From NCBI GenBank assembly GCA_963995505.1, contig OZ023188.1:15017912-15081911 (forward strand): DNA of 64,000 bases, read 5' to 3'. Origin of the DNA: Hypericum androsaemum (Eukaryota > Streptophyta > Magnoliopsida > Malpighiales > Hypericaceae). The position numbers were made by a program, and so were the translations under genes. Of this stretch, positions 37,201-48,743 are shown one piece after another (positions within the stretch are counted from its first letter, which is position 1; each line of letters starts with the position of its first letter). The notes beneath the pieces are model-generated. The model was not told where the DNA came from. It saw only the letters and a list, made by a program, of their open reading frames with translations, and did no database searches.

Positions 37201-37266
37201 TGTAGTGGTGGAACAAGTGTTGTGATGGTGATGATCATCATCTTCTTCACTGTTCATGGGCTTCAT
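34213..37266 (-). CDS. ANT: AP2 transcription factor AINTEGUMENTA
   Basis: Nine exons on the minus strand: 37266-36951, about 36830-36350, 36197-36115, 35946-35938, 35847-35759, 35510-35437, 35345-35295, 35203-35127, 34886-34213; phases agree and give about 617 residues. ANT is a nuclear DNA-binding protein that promotes organ growth and ovule and flower development. Landmarks from the N-terminus: [11 protein letters not shown], a polyglutamine tract, [66 protein letters not shown], then AP2 repeat 1 with its VYLGGYDMEE insertion, the linker [15 protein letters not shown]2 repeat 2 ([20 protein letters not shown]) and the C-terminus [14 protein letters not shown]. These match Arabidopsis ANT (555 aa) better than AIL/PLT paralogs. 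The 5' edge of exon 2 could also be 36824 or 36818, all in phase. The euANT group lacks the miR172 site, and none was seen. Confidence 0.96.
35938..35946 (-). other. ANT: 9-nt micro-exon of ANT
   Basis: Exon 4 is TTTATCTGG, with acceptor CAG before it and donor GTAAGTA after it. It supplies the YL and parts of V and G in VYLGG of AP2 repeat 1. Known in euANT/BBM genes; standard gene finders often skip it. Confidence 0.93.
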
Positions 37267-38669
37267 CCTCTTTGTTTTTCTCCTTTCTTGTTGGGTTTTT
37301 TTGGCTGATGATGATACACTTTTCTATCTAGGATAAACTCCTCATCATCATCATCATCATGCACACAAGTTCCTCTATAAACAAAATCCAAGCCCTACTG
37401 CAACTGAATCTATGAGACTCTCCCTCTCCCTCTCCCTCTCCCTCTCTCTCTCTCTTTATATGAGGGTAAGTGATGAGGAGGGAAGAACTATAAAGAGGAG
37501 AAAGCGAGTTTCTTTAAACTAAACAGAAAGAATGAGTTCCAGCTACGAGCCTGCATTCCATGGGGATCTGTGTAAGAGAAAAAGACCTCTTCTTTCTTTC
37601 TTTCTTTCTTTTTCTTTATGCCTTCTCTTCTTCTGCTACTACTACGATACGATACTACTAGTATAAGCTCCCGCCCTTTCCCTTTTATTCTCTTTCGCCA
37701 TTACCCATATTTATTTATGGGGGGATAAAGACATCCCCTCTGCAGAATATTATTAAAGTTCCAACGTGTTGAATTGCCCACAACACTATGCATTATGATG
37801 ATAGAGTATTGGGAACCTACGGGTGTTAGTATTTGTCGGGAGATTTTTTTACTATTCAAAAATTTGACTCAAAAATTTGACGCAGAGTGTCCGAATATCC
37901 GATAATATAAACCTAAAACTAGAGCCTATCTAAATAGTAAAAAAAAAGTTAAATTCCCTTAAGACTGTATTTTTTTGGGTAAGTGACGTAAGTCCCTTAA
38001 GAATTTGAATTATCCTGTTATGAATACCGACACTATGTATTGTGAGGTCTTAGTAATGAAGCATCTCGATTTAGCCATGATCCGGCTGAGATTTATTTTT
38101 AACAAATGCCAAAGGGTTCATTCGAAATAGATTTTTCAATAGAATAAATTCAGTAGTCAATAATTCTGAACACAAATATCGATTTGGGTAAATTTCTTTA
38201 AATCAAATAAATACTCAAAAAATATTTTAAAAAACACGAGAAAGAAAAACTATAAACTTCTTAAACGGTTCATTTAGATGTTATTGTAGAAGTCAAAAGA
38301 AATTAATAGGAAAAGGAACCTACATGACAAGCGGAGAGCCTTTTTCTGAATCGGATGGGGTCATAAGCCCGTAAGAGTGCCTAGGAAAATCCAGCAGTTA
38401 TTAGCAACGTCATTTAATTTTTTGTCTTTAGTGTTTTTTGTCCTTTTTTAACCATGCACGTCTTTTATTGGCCGGATACGGATCCCTGTTGGATTCCATT
38501 TTATTTCTGAAGTACTATATTGGGGGTATTGCAAAATAATTTTATTGAATTATATTATATAATCATGAATATGTATTTATATTACTTGTGCAGCATAAAA
38601 ATATAGGTTGTTAGTGCAGTAACTGGTTTTTTTTCTTCAGTGGTTAAAAAAGTATGCATGTGTGTATCT
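37267..38669 (-). promoter_or_regulatory. ANT 5' leader and upstream region
   Basis: Upstream of the ATG lie ATC repeats (37341-37360), a CT-rich tract of CTCTCC units (37417-37457), a CATATAAAG box read on the minus strand at about 37455 that could serve as TATA, and TTTC repeats (37587-37617). Such CT tracts are common in plant leaders and core promoters. The remainder to the hAT element is AT-rich with no gene. Transcription start is inferred, not shown. Confidence 0.45.
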
Positions 38670-39412
38670 ATTAGAAATAAAGATGGCAGAAATACTCATA
38701 CTCTGAGGGTCAGACTATATCCTTACTCTACGGGTCTAAGGTATGTTGACTTTGACTGGGTCTAGAGTAGGGTATGGGTATGGGTCCATGTTTAGAGGTA
38801 AGGTCTAGGGTTGGGTATGAATCTATAGCTAGACCATGTGGGTCGGACTCTATCCTTACATTTTTATCCTATTTTAGACTCTACTCTAATTAGACTCTAG
38901 TTAGACCCTTGTTAGACCGTATTCATAATATATATAATATACTTTACGATTAACTTTAACATATTTATTATGTTATTTCGCAACTAGCTTAGAAGATGTC
39001 ATGAATGATGGATCACTAGAAGCTGACATGCTATATTTTTTTGTTGTTGAATTGTTTATGTACTTCAAACTCTAAAAAAAATCTTAGACTATTGAAATTA
39101 AATTGTAAAATTTGATATTTTATCAGTTTTCTATTGAATGTTGATGTGTAACGTAGTAGATGTCTTGAATTTATTTAAATTTTATATAAAAATTAAGTTT
39201 TGATTAAAAATTATCAAAATGCAGAATGTTAAAGGGTCGGACCCTGCAAACCCTGTAGACCCTGGATCTCCAGGAGGGTAGAGTATGAATCTAACAATAA
39301 AAATTTTGTAGGGTTAATAGTAGGGTATGGGTCCATCCAAAAAAACTAGGGTATGGCTAGGGTCCTATCAATACCCTACCATATCCTACCCATTGCCATC
39401 CCTAATTAGAAA
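38670..39412. mobile_element. hAT-type nonautonomous element
   Basis: The element is 38678-39404 (727 bp), flanked by a perfect 8-bp TSD ATTAGAAA (38670-38677, 39405-39412). Left end TAAAGATGGCAGAAATAC, right end the inverse of TAGGGATGGCAATGGG. The subterminal parts are full of GGGTAGGGTA-type words. Same family as 19720-20527. Lies about 1.4 kb upstream of the ANT start codon. Confidence 0.9.
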
Positions 39413-40308
39413 ATTTGCATACCAAGACACTTAATAGTTGTAAAATACACACATAAACTAATTTTATAATTTATTTAATAAATATAAAAACTTTTTTGCA
39501 ATAAAAATAACCTGTGCTATGTAATATGTGAAGAAGAGAAGGAGGAGACATCTATATTAATGGAAGTCAACCATTCTAAATTCATATTGCAAGTTCGATT
39601 AATTGACAAAAAAATAGATCGAATTGATATCAACCAAACATATATCTCCAATAGATTTTCTCAACCAACACAAAGTAGATAGAATAGTAACGAAACTTAC
39701 CTTATTTTTTAGGAGTCGATAGATAAATTATCACCCCTTAAAAAATATTGTTTAGGTGGAAAGAGAATAAAATTTAATACTATACGAGTCTCAAAATTTA
39801 GACCAACTCATCTAAATTTTTTCAAAAAATAGATTTTCTAAGGCAGGAAAGAACGACAAACATCGCTGCAAAAATGGTACATTTGCTTCAGTAGCGGCCC
39901 TACTCACTAATCTTAGATGACGCATATATACATATATATAATTTCCGGAATAATGAGTTAAGAAAATGGGAAGAATTATTTTTGTGGCTGGTCAATTTTT
40001 TTGTTTTATACCAATATGGTATTACTACTTTAATTAATCGACTAATCTAAATTAAAAAAATATAAATTTTTAAAAGGTTGATAAATTTTTCCAACAAGTA
40101 ATTGACTTTAGTACACTCCTAATTATTCGAACTCTTCACGTCATAGTTAAATCATTCTAAATTTCTCTTAATTAAGTATTTTGTGACCCATAAATTTTAT
40201 AAGTTTGAAAAATAATTCGGCTACGCCTTCTATTTTAATGCGAGACTTTTCAATATCCCTTAAACACTAACTAGAATTTCATTTGGCTGAATTTTGCATG
40301 TATGTATT
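39413..40308. other. Intergenic, AT-rich
   Basis: No gene or repeat recognised. Confidence 0.4.
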
Positions 40309-43300
40309 TTTATACTATTTTTTTTTTTTTGAAAATTTTGGATCATACCCCTATATAAATATGAAAAACAAATACAAGTACATCAACTATAATATCCTAC
40401 CCTTAACCCAACCTCCTAGCAAGAGAACCATGTATCTCCTCATCGTGTTAGCTATCGATATGAGAAACGAGATCTCCTGTTTCGAGGTTGCGGCCGCTGA
40501 CCTTAGTAATGCCGTCTCGCAGTAAAACCTGGTGGGAGAAATCCGCAAGAGGGAAAGAGCACATCGGCAAGGTCAGAGTAACTCGGCTTGATGTTGATAC
40601 TGCTAGATCTGATCTCCGCAAATTATCACTGGCCACACGAGTACATCAAGGGAGGCTAACTCCCTGCAAGCCATATGGATACGTCTCCACACAAGAGTCT
40701 GAAGGTACATCCAAGACAATATGGTCAGAGAAAATCTCCAAGGCATACTTGGACAACGCGTTCGCCAGCCGGTTGCCCTCGCGCTAGGTGTGCTGAATAT
40801 CGATCTTTCATCCTCTTACCAAGAGGTCCCGTACCCTCGAGATCAGTGACGCCAAATGGTGGGCTCAGTCCATCTCGCGACCCATGCAGAGGATGGCTGG
40901 TGACGAATCCATAAGTACCAGGACCCTTTAGAGCCCCCTCGCCCAAGCCAGCTCAAGCCCAAAGATCAAGTCCCAGAGCTCCGCTACCAATGAGGTACAG
41001 CTCCCAATGCCCATGGTAAAATTGCATACCCAAAAATAGCCTGAGTCACAGATAACACCACCAACACTAGCCGGTCCCGGGTCACCCATCGAAGCTCCAT
41101 TTGTATTGAACTTGACAAAGCCCTTCACGGGACGCAGCTAGGAAACTAGGATCTCACGACGTAGGGGTAGTGGAGTAATTCAGTTTATCAGGACTCGAGC
41201 AAACTTTCGTGCTTGTGAGGTGATGAGGGACGGAGGTGCCTCGGGATGGTACCTGGTTGGAAGGCAGAGTCCCACCGCCATTGCCAGAGCCACCAATAAG
41301 CAGTCATAAAAGTCATCAACCATGGAGGGTCACCCGTAGAGGTAGCAGTGACCAAGATATTAGCCCACAGCTAACTACAGGGGGTCTATCTCGATGTAGA
41401 AGTCTCGTGGGGGCTGTCGTATGAGGGACATCGATACTGCTCTAGAAAACATGTAATCACCAAACATATGCATTAGAGACTCAGAATCAATACCACATCA
41501 TGGCCACCTACCATCCTCAGTAAAGTGCCTCCACACAAGTTCTGCATCTGTCATGAGCCTGCTATGACAAAAAAGCCATATAAACTAGCACATGCACGTC
41601 GAGATCCGTAAGATACATATCTGGCTCCAGATCGGATCACCTGGAGACATCACCTCCCCCTACGCAATTCCCTATCAAGGGACTGAGTAAAGAAGCATCC
41701 ATCATGTGTGAGACCCCATGACAGGATATCTATCCAATCTGGAGAGACCTGTAAAAAATCAATGTCAGCGAGCTAATGAGATGAGGAGGCAAGAAGGCCT
41801 CTAGTCTAGAAATTTTCCAACCACTACCGGTAACCAGTACTTAACCACCCACCTCCCGATCTCTTCGGCAGGAAGATCACTAAGGAGGTAGTTCCAGATA
41901 AGAGAGGAGAGAGCCACATGTCATCCCAGAAGAAAGTTTGTAGCCCATTGCCTATAATTTGCCAAAAGTCACAGGCGAGGATCAATCGAGCCTTAACAAT
42001 AGCCTGTCAAGCGGCTGAAGAGCTGGACCTCGGCTATAGCAAATCAAAGTCACTGCCATGCTTGCCATACTTGTCAACCAAGAGACACACCCAAAGGGGG
42101 TCCTGAGACTGGATAAATCTCCATGGCAGCTTTGCAAAGGATGGCATCTTGGCCTTCCACATTGGCCGGAGTCCGAGGCCACACACCTCCTTTTTTTAAG
42201 CTCTAAATTTTTTTTAATACTAAATAGAACTTTATTAATAAGAAAAAGAATATTACAGAAGGGGATGAGAAAAGAGAAAAAGAAAAAAAAAACTAAGGCA
42301 TAAATGGGCAACCATAGAGTTTGACCCGCTGCCATAACAAGCTACTTTATTCGAGCAAACCCACAACCGTGTGGTAAAAAATATATCCAAAACTAGAACC
42401 TTCGCCCATGTGACTCGTAGGAGTCATATCCATCAAAGCAGGCATGATTCAAAGAAACTCTCTCAGCCCAATTGGAAAGGTCCACCAGATACAAAACCAG
42501 ATCCTTCGTTAGAACCATCAAAGTGGGCCTGGATCAAAAAAATACTCTCGGCCCAATAAAGAGGAAACACGAGGCCTGTCAGGAAGGAGACTATCCACTG
42601 CCCCGAGAGGAAAACTTGCAAGGCCTAAGATCGCCGACAATCGCTAAGATCCTTGTTGTCCCGCCCGACAGGAAGTGGCACCTGTGAAGGGTGACCACGA
42701 GCCATGAAAAGGAGGAGCGAGGAGAGGCGATTGAGGACCGGAGTCTACGTGGAAATAGGGAGGAGGAGAGGCGGCCCCCATGATGAGAGGGCTGTTGAGA
42801 TCGACGCCGACTGGCAATCCTTAGAGGGAGAACCAGAAGGCACTACTTAAGAGGCCACCGGAACAGTGACTGGTGGAGTAGAACCACTAGCCGCGGGCCT
42901 AGGGTTTGGAAGTCACAGAGAAGAGTCCCGCACTTGAACGACCTGATCCAGCCAAAAACACGGCATAGGAGGGAGGCCAGCCCCCTCTGTAGCCGATGGG
43001 TGCCCCGCCATGGTCACCGGTGACGGGGCAACGTCGGCAATCCTCTTGAAAGCCGTACAAGTTTCAGACTCTCAAAATTGTCCTAGGGTTTTTCTTCTCT
43101 CTAAAAATATATATTATATTTTGGGGTTTCTTAGGCTCTAGCCTCCAGCTGAAGGCCACATGCCTCCTTGGGTAGACATATGGTGGTCCAACTAATGAGA
43201 TGCATACGCTGACAATCCTGATGTTGATCAGAGCCCCATATAAAGTCACGAATACAGTATTCCAAATTCATGCAAAGGGTGGCAGGTAGCAGGTCAGTCT

Positions 43301-44204
43301 GCATCGTATGAGATGTGATAGAAGATAACATCGAACGGGCGAGCGTCAGACGACCCATCCTCCTCAGAGATCTTGCCGGTATATAATGTTAGGTCTATCG
43401 GCAACCCCGTATGAGGGCAGTTAGAGCACTAAGGTACTGGCCCAAGTCCGTAGTTAAAAGGATACCCATCATATCGCTTAGTTGGCTAGCCAGCTTCGAC
43501 TGGCATTTTGGGAGACCATGAGCTTAGATTTGGGCAGGCTTACTCGTTGCCTTGAACAGCCACAAAAGATCGCCAGGAGGTCCTGTACCACTACAGCCTG
43601 GTCAACTGTAGCCTCACTCATGAGAATCATGTCATCAACAAACATTAGCTGAGAAAGTGGTAGTGCTTGGCGTGTCAACTTGACAGAAGCCCATCTACCC
43701 TCCTGCACAAGTTGCCCTATAGCATGTGGAATCGCTCCATGCATAAAACAAAAAAGTAAGGAGAAATATGGTCACTCTGATGAATCCCGCAGGACGGTGA
43801 GAAGGTCTATGTCTTTCCACCATTCCAGGAAACACACTTCATAATCCAACCAATGAAGGCCACTAAGAGCCCAGTCAGGGTAATTATATCGTGGAGGAAA
43901 CTCTAGTGAAAGCGGTCATATGCTTTCTCAAGGTCCAGCTTAATAATCATCTAGCCAATCTGACCACCCTTACGAGCCATCGAGTATATTGTCTCTCACA
44001 GAATGATGATGTTGTCCGACATGTAATGTCCAAGAACAAAACTAGAATGTGTCGGACTTACGATCACGTCGAGGAGGGGCTTTAGCCGATTCACCATAAT
44101 TTTTGAAATAATCTTATATAGAATACTACAATTACTAATGGGCCGAAACTGCGTCAAAGTCTCCAACGTAGGAACTTTGGGAGTTTCGAAAATTTATACT
44201 ATTT
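40309..44204 (-). mobile_element. 5'-truncated L1-type LINE, minus strand
   Basis: The element is about 40321-44192. It is flanked by a 12-bp TSD TTTATACTATTT (40309-40320 and 44193-44204), and a run of T follows the left copy, the poly(A) tail in reverse. Reading on the minus strand: reverse transcriptase from 44180 (TQFRPISNCSILYKIISKIM), the catalytic box as FVDDMILM (43620 area), GRLTLARSML and WGSDQHQD (43350-43200), zf-RVT (42175-41600, NGLQTFFWDDMWLSPLL), RNase H (41128-40730, VKFNTNGASMGDPGPASVGG and REGNRLANALSKYALE). Many stops interrupt it. ORF1 and the endonuclease are missing, as expected for 5' truncation. The nested insertion is 42191-43152. Confidence 0.92.
42176..43167 (-). 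mobile_element. Short LINE inserted in the larger LINE
   Basis: The insert is about 42191-43152. AGGCCACACACCTCC (42176-42190) and AGGCCACATGCCTCC (43153-43167) are a 15-bp TSD with two mismatches; the duplicated site codes for the same Gly-Gly part of the host LINE's RT end. A T run follows the left copy, then the minus-strand 3' end with AATAAA. The high-coordinate end carries a leader and an ORF1-like start (MAGHPSATEGAGLPP) that soon meets a stop. RT is lacking, so this is an internally deleted LINE. Confidence 0.8.
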
Positions 44205-44814
44205 GTTAAGACGAGAGTCGAATATCATATTTAAATATTTGCTCTTTCTTAAGAGTATCTAAGACTTTTGTCATTTTGATCAATTAAATGTATGAGTTTC
44301 ACTGTCTTTTTGAAGATCGTAGCATGTCAATTGACAAAATGTCACATTATGCGAGAGGATTTTTTTAATTACACTTAAAAATACTTTTCTCCAAAAAATT
44401 ATTTAAAAAGAGTGTGTCAATTTAAAAATATTTATCATTTGATTAAATATTTTTAAATAGTAGGCAGGAATGGAAGGGAATAGATTTGGTTCTGGATATA
44501 CAAAACCTATCGGAACTAATCTGAATAAAATGAGAGTCGTTGGATTGATTTTTTAAATTAAATACAAGGGTCAAAATTCACGCAAATATTTTAATATTTT
44601 ATTACATCACTCTTCCCTCACTCTCTCTAGCTCACTCTCTCTCTCCCAAACTTTCAAAATAAGAGTTAAACTGCGTATCGACTCCGTATGAGTAGCCGCC
44701 CATCGCCGAAGTTTGCCGTAAATTTTTGTCCTATCAATATTGTACAATTCAATCGATTTGATATGATGGAAATAAATAGGCGGTAATATTTATTATTTTT
44801 TCGGAGCTGCAAAA
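44205..44814. other. Intergenic, AT-rich
   Basis: Contains a CTCTCTC tract near 44615-44645. No gene recognised. Confidence 0.4.
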
Positions 44815-45867
44815 CAGAAATTATTCTGGAGTGTAAAATGATGAGAGAGATACTCTAGAGTTCCTGCATTTTTAAAATTCATGCTGACATCTTCCGTGTT
44901 TGGTTTTAGAAACTCTCGCGTCCCTAACTGACATCATCGGCTCTCTTTTTTCATTGTTGGTCATAGAAATGATCAAAATACCCCTCTGGTCATTTTCTCA
45001 GGCAAACACAACCTTGTCCGACGACACTCAGGCAACACTCTGCCTTGTCCACCACGTTCGTCTTCTTGGCTGCGATGAACAACGCCGACACGTAGTTCTC
45101 AATCCCACCAAACATCGTAATAGGGACCTACAAACATCACCCAAACATTGCATAAATCAGAATCCCAATCCTAAATCTTATCTTATCCAAACGTCGCAGC
45201 AGTAAAATTATTCGAGAGCTAAAATCGGGCTGTTCACCATCCCGTCGCCGTGCAACGATATTAGGAGGGGGAAATCGGGCGGGGAGACAACGGAGAGGTT
45301 GTAGGCAGAATTGGGCGTAGTTTCGGTCCCACCAAACATCGCAATAGGGACCTCGGCAGGCTGTCGGGGGTTCGCTCCTCACTTAATTTTTCTAATTTTG
45401 TTTTAGTGCTCTAGAAATCAAAAACCACGCTCGAGACCGGAGGGCAAGGGGAGTAGAAGACAGTTACGTAGAGGAGCTTGGCTTGGTTCAGCTGATTCGC
45501 TACTTTTGATCTGCCAGAAACCCAGCTCCGCCGTCGTCCTCTCGTCAATGCCCAACGGAGAAGAAGACCCCACCAACAACGACGACGACGAAGGTGAGTC
45601 AAAGGGTGGGATCGAGCACGAAGTCGGCTCTTTTTTTTGTCTTCTCAAGTGGAGTGTCGCCAGACAAGGTTAGGTTCGCATGAGAAGACGATTAGAGGAG
45701 TATTTTGGTCATTTCCATGACCAAAAATGAAAAAAGAGCCAATGATGTTAGCCAGAGATTCGAGAGTTTCTAAAACCAAACACGGGGGACGTCAGCATAG
45801 ATTTTAGAAATGCAGGGACCCTAGAGGGAGGATAACCAAACTCCAGAGACTAGGGTGTAATTTTCCC
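44815..45867. mobile_element. Long-inverted-repeat Mutator-like element A
   Basis: Terminal inverted repeats of about 150 bp (left roughly 44820-45000, right roughly 45695-45867) share GTGTTTGGTTTTAGAAACTC, GGTCAT and ATGACCAAAATAC. The flanks CTGCAAAAC and CTACAAAAA look like a degraded 9-bp TSD, so ends are approximate. The GC-rich interior has frames on both strands, including a short ATG frame rich in Asp followed by GTGAGT (45547-45600), but none that I can assign. Confidence 0.75.
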
Positions 45868-47440
45868 TACAAAAATTTATAAGGTTTATAAATTTGATCG
45901 GAATTTTTTGGTTGGCGACGCTTTTGCGGTCAATAATGCACACGAGACAAGCAAAAAAGGGGATGCGGGAAAAGTTACCGTGCAAGTAATTCCGAGGAAA
46001 ACTAACCAAGAGACTACTTTTTCTGGTTTTTCATAAGTGAAGTTTATTAATAATAATATTTATAATCTATTAAGTGTAGAATTTTTTTTTTGCGAGTTGC
46101 GAAGTTACGACTGTTGGTGTGATACCTTGATATTGATATATTCTGGAAATGTTTAAGTGATTTGATTTGGACTATTTATATCAATAAAATTCAATTTCTT
46201 TCTTGGCACACATATTGAGAGAACTTCAAAGCTAAATACAATAAAAAATTTCCAAAATGTGTGCGAGTGAAAATTAAGCACGCTAGAAATGGTTCGTGTT
46301 CGTGTGTGGAAGTACCCTGCCTTGATGTTAATATAGTGACTATGTTAATGTAAATCAATGTTATTAAAAATTGATAGGACACTCTCAATCTGAGTCTCAA
46401 TATATTATTAATTATATTTAATAATACAAAACATCTTCTAAATTTTTCCAAAGTTTATCATTTACAAGATTTAATATTTTAATAAATTAATTTAGTTTAA
46501 CAAAATGATGAAAAATATTTTTTCAAAATAATAATTTTTGATTAGTTAAATCTAGAACATTTGGTGAAATGGGGTAAACTAGATGATCTAAGTGCTATTC
46601 ACATTTGGTATAAAAGTGAACCGCCCTCCGTTTGGTAATCTGACCGGACTTAACACATGACGCATTTTTTTTAAAATGGTGTAAATGGCGTTAACTTCAA
46701 GCGAGTAACAAAAAAATCACAATAATATTAGGGTTTTGACGAGGTCGGCAATCTCACCTCATTAGTAATATGACAGAAAAAATACCACATTAACTATGAT
46801 GTATACTATAGTGTTTTAATGTATTATACCATTCAAAAAAATCAAAATGATGTTACTATCACTTCCATGCAAAATTAGCACGATCTAAACATAGCAAATG
46901 GAGACAGATTTTCCAAGGGAAATGATTTGGGTTTGAAAAGAGAGGAGTGGAGTTGAACCGTGAAGTAAAGGAAGATACTGTATATAAATAGACGATGTGA
47001 GTCCCATTTTTTTGATTGAAGTAATGATGATGAGAAAAACTACCCACATATAATGATGTTCATATATTTCTAAAGGATCCAATAATGTTTTGCTGGAAAT
47101 GGTTACATTGCATGGGCCAAGCAACGTTTTGCCCCGACAATATTTTAGCTTTATTTCCTTTTCAAGATCCCCTTTAGTTGAGAGCATATGTTGGAAGATG
47201 TGGTACTTTAGCCCTACCTATTTCTCGTCGGTCAGACGATTCTGTGCTCATTGCGGCAAAAGTCTCACGCAACAATGCCTAGTAGAGTTGGGTGGGTGGA
47301 CAAGATATTAGATTGTAATTACGGTCCTTGGTGGACGAATAAAGAATGCAAAGAGGTTATAATTTTTGGGGCTTTGTTTTATTTGTAGTGTGTTCGCTAG
47401 TATTTTAACAAATAGTCCGTTGGTTGGAACCTTCCTATTA
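45868..47440. other. Intergenic, AT-rich
   Basis: No gene recognised. Frames such as 46885-47187 (-) are unremarkable. Confidence 0.4.
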
Positions 47441-48743
47441 GTTATTCTCCGGCCAAATTATCCTCACGTCCTTGTACTTTGGTCACCCTCCCCCTAGGAT
47501 CCCTGGATTTTAGAAAAAGATTATCCCGTCCCTAAGTTTCGATGATAATAGATTGTCGGGTCCCTTGAGCCGGAATATTCATATTCTCTGGTGAACTTCC
47601 ATCTGAAATGACCAAAATACCCTTCTCACTTAAAAAATAAAAAAATACTAATTAACTATCACTAAGATCTATGAACACCAACCCATAAACAAGAACAAAC
47701 TAGTAAAAACTCAAATAACACTCAATCCATAAATACTAATTAACTATCACTAAGATCTAAAAACCCCAATTGGCGACCAACATTAAGGAAAATCCAGAAA
47801 CAGAAATCATACTAATCGATATGGAATGCCAAGTTGAACGAGCAAGAAAAACCAATTATTCCACTCATTAGACTCAATCGAACTGTCACAGATCTAAAAA
47901 CCCAATCGGCGACCAACATTAAGGACGCACCAGCCTTGTTGGTTGAAGGTCAGATCTTGGTCAAAGAGCCTGGGTCGAATCTCGATCAAGGAGCCAGCCT
48001 TGTTGGTTTGATGACGATGACGACTCCCAGCCGCTCCAACCCCACCGACATATCAGACTGTTGTTCTGCCAACGCATCTACCGTCAGTCGTCGCCTTGGG
48101 TTCTCTTCGAGTTTTTGTCGGAGTTGAAGATGGGCTTGAGGGAGCAGCCGACAGATCCAAGAACATATAGAGTGGCGTTGAAATTTGGTGCGGGTAAACA
48201 AATTTTGTAGGCCTCCTCGGTGGCGAACTCCTCGTCCTCCTCGATGACAGGGTCGGGTTGCATGTCGGTGGACATTGGTTTTGTCACTGATTGAAGATTA
48301 CCATGGCTATTTAATTGATTTTTTTCTGTATATCTTCAATCTTTGGTTTGCTCAATTTAAATGGATTTGGGTTCTGGGTTGCATTGATTTGGTTATTGAA
48401 AATGAGAGGATAGAGAGGTCGGAGAAGAAGAGAGAGAAGATGGGGAGGGGGGAAGGGGGAAGAGGAAAGAGGAGTATTCGAAAGATTCACATGTTCATGG
48501 TTCTTCCAATTTTTTTAGTCATTCGAAAGGGGAGAGAATTTTTTATTTTTTAAGTGGGAGGGGTATTTTGGTCATTTCAAGTGGAAGTTCGCCGGAGAAT
48601 ATGGAATATTCCGGCTCCAAGGACCCGATAGTCTATTATCATCAAAACATAGGGACGGGATAATCTTTTTCCAAAATCTAGGGACCCTAGAGGGAGGGTG
48701 ACCAAAGTACAGGGACGTGAGGGTAATTTGCCCGTTATTCTCC
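47441..48743. mobile_element. Long-inverted-repeat Mutator-like element B
   Basis: The element is 47451-48733 (1283 bp), flanked by a perfect 10-bp TSD GTTATTCTCC (47441-47450, 48734-48743). TIRs are about 190 bp and strongly alike (GTACTTTGGTCACCCTCC, TAGGGA, GGGACGGGATAATC). The interior contains a direct repeat AATTAACTATCACTAAGATC (about 47652 and 47737) and GGCGACCAACATTAAGGA (about 47772 and 47907). A minus frame at 48084-48287 (MSTDMQPDPVIEEDEEFATE) looks protein-like and may be a captured gene part. Confidence 0.9.

Noticed and set aside
42371..42687. Plus frames within the nested LINE
   Set aside because: The LINE reads on the minus strand; these are shadows.
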